DNA of 64,000 nucleotides from Melitaea cinxia (lineage: Eukaryota; Arthropoda; Insecta; Lepidoptera; Nymphalidae): assembly GCF_905220565.1 (NCBI RefSeq), contig NC_059419.1:3534001-3598000 (forward strand). The letters run 5' to 3'. Numbering within the stretch: position 1 is the first letter of the stretch; each line of letters starts with the position of its first letter. The position numbers and the translations under genes were made by a program. Under the pieces are notes generated by a model. It was not told where the DNA came from. It searched no databases and saw only the letters and a list, made by a program, of their open reading frames with translations. Shown here piece by piece: positions 59,901 to 64,000 of this stretch.

Positions 59901-62382
59901 GCTTTCTCCACCACTGGCTTTAACACCTACGCAGAATGCCAACACCGTCGTTCTTACAACACACACTCAGACACACAACACACAAACACAAATAGAACAA
60001 AACCGTGTCCAACAAGTAACTCAGCAGGACAACATCACGGCTCCGCGGATGTCTCCTGGCCGCACCCTTCTGGGCCAAATAACTAGGACCATGTCTTCCT
60101 CACTGCAGAACCTGTTCAGGAATAGAGCCAACCAAAACGCACCTCCGCAACCGACTCAGAGCAGGATGACACAATCCTCGCCCAGTGAAGTGAACGGAAG
60201 TGGAGAAGTTGGTATTAGGACCAGATGCGTGGCTCTATTCATGGACAGCGAAACGGAGAGGATGGGGATAAGCTTCTGTCGCTCTGAAGAACGCAATCAG
60301 CTGGCGATTTCGCCGGGGCTCGCCTTACTGATAAACGGTAGCACCCAAAAGACAAGCATAAAGCGCACAAAAATCACAGCGCTAGCGCAAGAGCAGGAGG
60401 GCGACCCGACCTATCGTTTATTGCGGTTGAAAAACAAAGAGATCGCACTTTTCGAATGGGGAGAGACGTCCGCCTTCGCGCAGTCCAGCTTGTGGCTACA
60501 GCGCTTGGGCGAGATCCCCGGGGGAATCCCCGGAAGAATCAGTGTCGATTCGATGAGAGTCGGTTATGATAGAGGCAACGTATCGGATAGGTACGGTTGC
60601 CTAATGGCTTCTAAGAACAGTGAGGTCATTGTTTACGAAGACAGGGGGGAGGATCTTGGTTACTTAAGACCGAAATCCAAAACACCTTCATCCCCTGCAT
60701 TGCCGACTGTCAGCGAACCCGCACCTAGTGGCTCGGAGCGCCTACAACAAAAGATCGAGAACCAGAAGGTTGAACAACGCAAAGCAAGGGCCGCACCTGA
60801 GTCTAAGCCGAGCTCGATGTCATTGGCGACCTTTATCCAGGCAACCATCTCCCCGAAACAAGGTAAGCTCCCGCATCACCCCTCTCCCAAAAAGGCTGGA
60901 CAGGGAGAGCGACTATCGGGGACGCTGAGCGGGTTCACCAAAGACGACAGTCCGAGGCACCCGGAGGCGTCACTCGCCGCTCGAACTAGGGCCGATATGG
61001 GACAAGTAGAACCACCAAGACTTCGACCTGCGTCCACACCGTTTCAACATGCAGAGAACGCCCTAATCGAGTTCCTGGCCATAATAAAGGCAAACCGCGA
61101 GGTAAGCCTGGCCACCTGCAAGAAGATCATGCAGGCCTACCAGTACGATCACCAAAGGCTACTGGAGGTGGAACTCGAGGAAGCCGAAGCAGCCATATAC
61201 AACAGCAAAACCCGACAAATACTCAAGGGCAAGATGTCGGGTAGGTATATGGCTGCATATAACACCACAGCAGGTTTTGTGAGCGCGGTCGAGTCTGAGG
61301 GGAGTGACGAGGAGTCTCAAACCTTCGACACACCTGAAGGGGACCCGGTGGTGGTAGTGGCCAGATGCACGAAAGTAATGCTGGGCGACCGGATGCTGCG
61401 GATGGCGAAAACCATCTCGGGCGACCGGGAAGCCGGTTTACCGTCCGTGACCTGGGGGCTACCATCGCTGGAGTGGATAAACGGTGTACCGGGATGCGGT
61501 AAGACAACTCGCATAGTCAGGGACTTCGATGAGGACACGGAGGTCGTGATTACGACCACAGTCGAGGCGGCCAAAGACCTAAAGGAAAAACTGGCGCACC
61601 GCTATGGCAACAAGGCCAAGCAAAAGGTGCGCACTATGGCATCCGTGCTGGTAAATGGTTTCCGTGAGGACTCAAAAATCAAACGCCTAACGGTGGACGA
61701 AGCCCTCATGAACCATTTCGGAGCCATAGTAATGGCCGCCCGACTATCGGGAGCAGAGAAGGTAGTCCTCATTGGAGATATAAATCAGCTGCCGTACATC
61801 GACAGGGACAACCTGTTCGAAATGCGGTACCGCAGACCAAACCTGTTAACAACCATCTCATGTGAGTTGTCATGCACGCATCGTAACCCCAAAGACGTCG
61901 CCTTTGCCATCAGTGAGGTTTACAAGACCGTGTACAGCTCAAGCACAAAGATCCGATCTTTGCGAGTGGAGAGCCTCACGGGCGCGCGCATTCCTGTAGG
62001 AAGGGACCGGACCTTGTACCTGGTCTTTACGCAAGAGGAGAAGAGATTGCTGACTGACCAGGGATACGGGTCTGGTGAGGGATCGCGCGTCTTAACCATC
62101 CATGAGGCGCAGGGCCAGACCTATGAGGACGTCGTTGTCCTCCAGACGAAGACAAGGAGGCTCAAGATTCACGACAGCGTCTCGCACGCTGTAGTCGCGG
62201 TGACTAGGCATACCAACACCTGTGTCTATTACACCGACGACCGTGACGACGCAATTGGTCGCTTTGTGACGAAGGCAGCGGAAACTTCTGAAAAAGACAT
62301 CCTCGAGCACAGCCTCAGGATGGCGATTCATCACAGGGATGCCGCCGTCATTGAGGGTGTGCTCGAAATGTTAAAATTGTAG
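56227..62382 (+). CDS. ORF2 polyprotein: endonuclease, reverse transcriptase, RNase H and SF1 helicase
   Basis: 2051 codons from the first ATG. The frame is open upstream to 56140, overlapping the ORF1 stop, so an earlier non-ATG start or reinitiation is possible. Order by residue from that ATG: APE-type endonuclease at about 1-225 (QANLQRSK, LVQEPY, GDVNAW at 135, SDHN at 214); reverse transcriptase at about 440-760 (KKAPGPDRLTSDI, SLDIEGAFDNAWW, GCVQGSIGGPTFWN, FADD at 689); RNase H at about 935-1065 (TDGS with D943, QSEMYAL, LSDSRSS, GNERADELAKRAA); a knuckle near 1155-1170 (CDPNCEETVLHIILSC); a Gln/Thr/Asn-rich linker at about 1230-1290; an unidentified region; and a helicase at about 1735-2040. 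All catalytic residues are present and no stop interrupts the frame. It would carry out target-primed reverse transcription in the nucleus. R1-type ORF2 normally ends near residue 1200, so about 850 residues are extra. Confidence 0.95.
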   Translation: MRFIQANLQRSKLATSELLQVAQKKGISFALVQEPYTGRTGEMRQYPGTKIIQCTLGRQKPVKAAIIVFGDNVEVIHDPQIVTENVAAVFVKAGRLELGILSVYFEPRDQDIEPYLKQVRTATAKFPTHHHIVAGDVNAWSHWWGSSSEDQRGAQLHGFITEMDLHIHNNGDVPTFETYRGDRLYSSCVDLTLTSQSLLARLETWQVERNLITSDHNAITFRLRTEGHLKPLVPISTRRYNTKKARWTDFTATLTSSLAEESVTLSAVHKVSNKDELEGMIAKYVTIIHRTCERTIPRIKPWKGDPRPPWWSSELDSLKREQLRAKRRIRNAAPCRRPGVIEEYVRAKEKYKKAADEAATRSWKEFCTAQDRESVWDGIYRVIRKTSRRHEDVLLRNESGETLSPEQSAKLLAKTFYPDDSVDTETIYHKQIREAVESKTPAELEDLSDDDPPFTAAELEQVLLSQNPKKAPGPDRLTSDICAAAINCDRELFLALANKCLLLSYFPKQWKVAHVCILRKPAKEDYTHPKSYRPIGLLSILGKTVEKMMVGRLQWRLFPTLHRSQYGFMPQRGTEDALYDLVKHIRQEMDSKKIVLLVSLDIEGAFDNAWWPALKKQLVDKHCPRNLFTMVASYLQDRKVIVNYARATSEKETTKGCVQGSIGGPTFWNLILDSLLRKISDMGVYCQAFADDVVLVFSSQKSGNLQTSAETTLAAVQEWGIHNKLSFAAHKTNAMVLTKKLKYDTPIIHMSGTRLRLVDQIKLLGLILDSKLTFNAHVSAVCKKAADIYKQLARAARVTWGLNGEIVRTIYVAVIEPIVLYAASVWSSAAEKLTIRKQLNSLQRGFALKMCRAYRTVSLTSALVLTGLLPLDLRVREAALLFETKKGYSTDLLPPGRELERRVGPMQNPHPSLLMPTEYERLESLNPEVLEEHSIVGPLIFTDGSKIEGKVGAALTCWDQDREVRYSTFRLEPHNTVFQSEMYALFRAVEMAKTSKSRSINILSDSRSSLDLMRSPSVTHPLAVEMKSQIRQLREENKTVRFFWLRAHVGTPGNERADELAKRAALTKKTAPDYDRVPLSYVKRQIREASARVWQDRYNSSETGSVTKIFLPDVKTARRLVRKSAPTSVDTQILTGHGGFAAYLHRFHITDSPSCVCDPNCEETVLHIILSCPRFSKERLDLELKLQIKLDQPSLHTILESETSRTSFLTFARKAVNTAAKRNSTLSPPLALTPTQNANTVVLTTHTQTHNTQTQIEQNRVQQVTQQDNITAPRMSPGRTLLGQITRTMSSSLQNLFRNRANQNAPPQPTQSRMTQSSPSEVNGSGEVGIRTRCVALFMDSETERMGISFCRSEERNQLAISPGLALLINGSTQKTSIKRTKITALAQEQEGDPTYRLLRLKNKEIALFEWGETSAFAQSSLWLQRLGEIPGGIPGRISVDSMRVGYDRGNVSDRYGCLMASKNSEVIVYEDRGEDLGYLRPKSKTPSSPALPTVSEPAPSGSERLQQKIENQKVEQRKARAAPESKPSSMSLATFIQATISPKQGKLPHHPSPKKAGQGERLSGTLSGFTKDDSPRHPEASLAARTRADMGQVEPPRLRPASTPFQHAENALIEFLAIIKANREVSLATCKKIMQAYQYDHQRLLEVELEEAEAAIYNSKTRQILKGKMSGRYMAAYNTTAGFVSAVESEGSDEESQTFDTPEGDPVVVVARCTKVMLGDRMLRMAKTISGDREAGLPSVTWGLPSLEWINGVPGCGKTTRIVRDFDEDTEVVITTTVEAAKDLKEKLAHRYGNKAKQKVRTMASVLVNGFREDSKIKRLTVDEALMNHFGAIVMAARLSGAEKVVLIGDINQLPYIDRDNLFEMRYRRPNLLTTISCELSCTHRNPKDVAFAISEVYKTVYSSSTKIRSLRVESLTGARIPVGRDRTLYLVFTQEEKRLLTDQGYGSGEGSRVLTIHEAQGQTYEDVVVLQTKTRRLKIHDSVSHAVVAVTRHTNTCVYYTDDRDDAIGRFVTKAAETSEKDILEHSLRMAIHHRDAAVIEGVLEMLKL
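57540..58530 (+). other. Reverse transcriptase domain of ORF2
   Basis: Carries the ordered motifs NPKKAPGPDRLTSD, YRPIGLLSILGKTVEK, QYGFMPQRGTEDAL, VSLDIEGAFDNAWW, CVQGSIGGPTFWN, FADDVVLVFS (58291 onward) and LLGLILD. The FADD box with both Asp residues indicates a competent polymerase. Confidence 0.95.
59020..59450 (+). other. RNase H domain of ORF2
   Basis: The DEDD-type residues are visible: Asp in FTDGSK (59053), Glu in FQSEMYAL, Asp in LSDSRSS and the GNERADELAKRA end. It would remove the RNA template during second-strand synthesis. Confidence 0.88.
59900..61400 (+). other. Unidentified extension between RNase H/knuckle and helicase
   Basis: About 500 codons with no domain I can name. 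It begins with a Thr/Gln/Asn-rich low-complexity linker, then a globular-looking block of about 160 residues (VGIRTRCVALFMDSETERMG through SVDSMRVGYDRGNVSDRYGC), a Ser/Pro/Lys-rich linker (for example TISPKQGKLPHHPSPKKAG) and a helical block (NALIEFLAIIKANREVSLAT). The frame stays open with the same codon use as the rest. Parts may have come in with the helicase from a viral replicase; that is inference. Confidence 0.6.
61400..62340 (+). other. Superfamily 1 viral-type helicase domain at the ORF2 C-terminus
   Basis: Motif I (Walker A) is GVPGCGKTT at 61483-61509. Motif II is TVDEALMNHFG (Asp codon at 61696). Motif III is GDINQLPYIDR (61774). A motif IV-like CTHRNPKDV follows, then motif V IHEAQGQTYEDV (His codon at 62101) and motif VI VAVTRHTNTCVYYT (Arg codon at 62206). 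Order, spacing and wording match the helicases of alphavirus-like plus-strand RNA viruses, closest to the tobamovirus group, and not cellular SF1 helicases. All NTP-binding residues are intact. Roles in unwinding RNA or RNA-DNA hybrids during integration, or in evading RNA silencing, are possible but unproven. Confidence 0.93.
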
Positions 62383-62831
62383 CACACCTTACTTGTAGGA
62401 ATAAATTGTATAAGGAAAAAAAAAAAAAAAAAAAAAAAAATACTAATAATAACATAGGTTAAGTGTATATTGTAAGTAGGCCAAGTAGGCCATAAGTGTA
62501 CATATACGTTAGCTAGACAATAAGTGTACATATATTATAGATAGCAAGTAAGTGTATATATAAACATAGATAATAATAATTATTATAATAGTGACAACAA
62601 TAATTAAAGTAAGGCGTAATATAATTCCATGTCTTTTTGCATGTAAGATATCAATTAAGTCTAGCATAATTTTGGTCGGTGGACTCACGTCTGCATTAGG
62701 GATACTAAGATAGAATAATTAGGTCTCTTAGTGTAAGCTGCAGTAGTGTAACAAGTAAACGATCAGTAATAAAACTAAAAATCGGAATAACAAAAGCATG
62801 GGCACTTTAAGCCTGTGGACATAACTTTATT
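62383..62831 (+). other. 3' UTR of the helicase-LINE
   Basis: Contains an internal A run (62416-62440) and a nearly identical counterpart at 19487-19840. It extends about 100 bases past the point where that copy ends. An AATAAA at 62768-62773 lies 58 bases before the poly(A). Confidence 0.85.
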
Positions 62832-62850
62832 TAAAAAAAAAAAAAAAAAA
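62832..62850 (+). repeat. Poly(A) tail of the helicase-LINE
   Basis: 19-20 A residues, immediately followed by the right target-site duplication. Confidence 0.95.
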
Positions 62851-62863
62851 ACTACGACAAACA
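62851..62863. repeat. Target-site duplication of the helicase-LINE, right copy
   Basis: ACTACGACAAACA, identical to 55731-55743. Confidence 0.92.
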
Positions 62864-62950
62864 TCTATATTGCCAATACAAATGTCTGTCGTGAGCGGGG
62901 ATCGAACCAGCGACCGCCAGCTCAACATCCAATGCCGCTGCGCCAACGCG
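62851..62950 (-). repeat. SINE family A2, tRNA-head part, split by the LINE
   Basis: On the minus strand it contains the head with gcgcagcggcattgg-like A box and the B-box region (cggggatcgaaccagc on the plus strand). It continues the SINE interrupted at 55743. Confidence 0.8.
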
Positions 62951-63444
62951 CAAAAATAAACAACGCTCATTCAATTAAAAAAAAAAAAAACAAAACAAGA
63001 AAAACACAAATTCAGATTCAAGATTCTTGTCTGTCAATCTGCTCAATAAATTGCTTATATCAAAAATATTCTAACCATCACAAGCTAGTATTTCTATCAT
63101 AAATCTGGATAGATTTTGACAAAGTCTTATACCCTATCACGCGATACTCCTCGCTATCCCAGGGGATAAACAAAGTAACCCAATATACATCCCGAACGAA
63201 ATAGGGCACAGCTTATTAAATAAAAGATTTACACAAGGGATGAGAACAAATAAACAAGAGGTGTGGTCACGTCAATATTATCTTAAGATCTCCTGGAATT
63301 GACTAATGTTTGTATTGAAAATAACGCGATATATCGATAGCATACACCTGCTAGGAATGTGTGAAATACATTCATATTGGTTTAAACACTTAATAAATTT
63401 AAGCATGCGTAACTTCTGAGTTTTTTACTTGTGGTAGAATCACA
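62951..63444. other. AT-rich DNA, no gene seen
   Basis: Nothing supportable. Confidence 0.5.
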
Positions 63445-63735
63445 TCTATAATATAAAAATGAGTCGCTGAATGTGTTGCTAAGCGCAAAACTCGAGAACG
63501 GTTGGACCGATTTCGCTAATTCTTTTTTTAAAATATTCCTTGAAGTACGAGGATGGTTCTTACGGAGAGAAAAATTCTAAAAAAAAAAAATTAAATTTCC
63601 TGAAAAAGTCTAAAAACAACACTTTTCTATACTCCCATACAAAAGATTTGTGATAATACTTAAAAGTCAATTTGAACTTTAATACCATACGATAAAGTTT
63701 GTGTTAGGCGATACGAAGTTCGCCGGGTCAGCTAG
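63445..63735 (+). mobile_element. Helitron-like non-autonomous element
   Basis: Starts TCTATAATATAAAAATGAG and ends acgaagttcgccgggtcagCTAG followed by T. The small stem cgaagttcg sits just before the 3' end, as in Helitrons. The ends and interior are of a type common in Lepidoptera. Confidence 0.75.
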
Positions 63736-63756
63736 TTTACTATAATTATTTAAAAC

Positions 63757-63906
63757 GAATATACATAAATGAATGTTTTTCTGTATGTCTTTTATAGAGT
63801 CGTAAACAAGTCATGATCTTCAGCAAAGTGTTTTGCATGAGTCCTCAAAGGTTTCTGAGTTGGTACGACTAAAAAAATCTTAGCAACGCTCGCAAGGCAC
63901 AACTAG
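63757..63906 (+). mobile_element. Short Helitron-like element
   Basis: aatatacataaatgaatg at the start and aaggcacaaCTAG followed by T at the end. Same family as the minus-strand element at 36248-36419. Confidence 0.65.
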
Positions 63907-63942
63907 TTTAAATTATAAAATGACGACATAAATATTACGTTG

Positions 63943-64000
63943 AAGCCTATAGCCGAGCGGTAGGGATTGTGAAATTATTGCCATCAAATGGCAATTTAAA
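63943..64000 (+). repeat. Possible tRNA-like SINE start, cut by the window end
   Basis: tatagccgagcggtaggg resembles a tRNA A box. The B box would lie beyond the window. Confidence 0.35.

Larger units (their letters stand above)
55744..62850 (+). mobile_element. R1-type LINE with a viral-like helicase fused to ORF2
   Basis: The element is 7107 bp between perfect 13-bp target-site duplications, with a poly(A) tail of about 19-20 bases at 62832-62850. It contains the 3' part of ORF1 (gag-like, zinc knuckles), a full-length ORF2 (endonuclease, reverse transcriptase, RNase H, long extension, helicase) and a roughly 450-base 3' UTR. The 5' UTR and most of ORF1 are missing, a normal 5' truncation from target-primed reverse transcription. 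The interior is much richer in GC than the flanks. Perfect duplications, an intact long frame and a long A tail point to a recent insertion. The clade assignment to R1 rests on the endonuclease signature, the ORF1 knuckles and overall order. The presence of RNase H would also allow a neighbouring clade such as LOA. Confidence 0.93.

Noticed and set aside
56317..62334. Many open frames of 60-110 codons on the minus strand and in other plus frames across ORF2
   Set aside because: They lie inside the GC-rich ORF2 with its clear domains and show no motif of their own; they are shadow frames.
61400..62382. Helicase as an independent endogenous viral insertion next to a LINE
   Set aside because: The frame is continuous from RNase H into the helicase, the poly(A) and duplication lie beyond the helicase, and a second copy has the same C-terminus and UTR.
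1..64000. CRISPR arrays, telomeric TTAGG arrays and rRNA
   Set aside because: No regularly spaced identical repeats with unique spacers, no TTAGG tandem runs and no rRNA-like conserved blocks were seen.

Overview
The window looks like nuclear DNA of a moth or butterfly (Lepidoptera). It is AT-rich and almost gene-free. It is crowded with dispersed repeats that I know as typical of lepidopteran genomes: tRNA-headed SINEs, Helitron-like elements ending in CTAG, short inverted-repeat elements and non-LTR retrotransposon fragments. I see no bacterial operon logic, no CRISPR array, no rRNA and no complete tRNA gene. No intact, confirmable host gene is present. The sequence is probably intergenic or a very large intron.

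The outstanding object is at 55744-62850. It is a 7.1 kb R1-type LINE, 5'-truncated inside ORF1, flanked by a perfect 13-bp target-site duplication and ending in a poly(A) tail. Its ORF2 is uninterrupted (2051 codons from the first ATG). It encodes an APE-type endonuclease, reverse transcriptase, RNase H and a CCHC-like knuckle, then a roughly 850-residue C-terminal extension. The extension ends in a complete superfamily 1 helicase of the alphavirus-like/tobamovirus type, with Walker A, DEA, GDxxQ, HEAQGQT and TRHT motifs all intact. A second, strongly truncated copy at 19434-19853 carries the same last 14 codons and the same 3' UTR, so the fusion belongs to the family and is not an accident at one locus. 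I recall a 2015 report of R1 LINEs with tobamovirus-like helicase domains in insects (Lazareva and colleagues), so the fusion class is probably known. The about 530 residues between RNase H and helicase, and the two alternative 3' ends seen here, seem less explored.

Layout. 1-6500: SINEs, an inverted-repeat element and Helitron-like elements. 6500-16700: AT-rich unique DNA, with a hAT MITE nested in a Helitron-like element at 11893-12967. 16700-22900: a dense repeat cluster that includes the truncated helicase-LINE copy. 22900-36200: mostly unique AT-rich DNA with two hairpins and scattered repeats. 36200-43700: fragments of an R1, an RTE and a Jockey-like LINE, microsatellites, SINEs and Helitron-like elements. 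43767-44444: a decayed, multi-frame protein-coding remnant on the minus strand that I cannot identify. 44600-55600: more SINEs and dispersed repeats. 55620-62950: a SINE split by the helicase-LINE. 62950-64000: two Helitron-like elements and the start of a tRNA-like SINE.

The elements interact mainly by nesting: LINE into SINE, and hAT into Helitron. The SINE families A and B share a 3' end motif, which suggests a common LINE partner.
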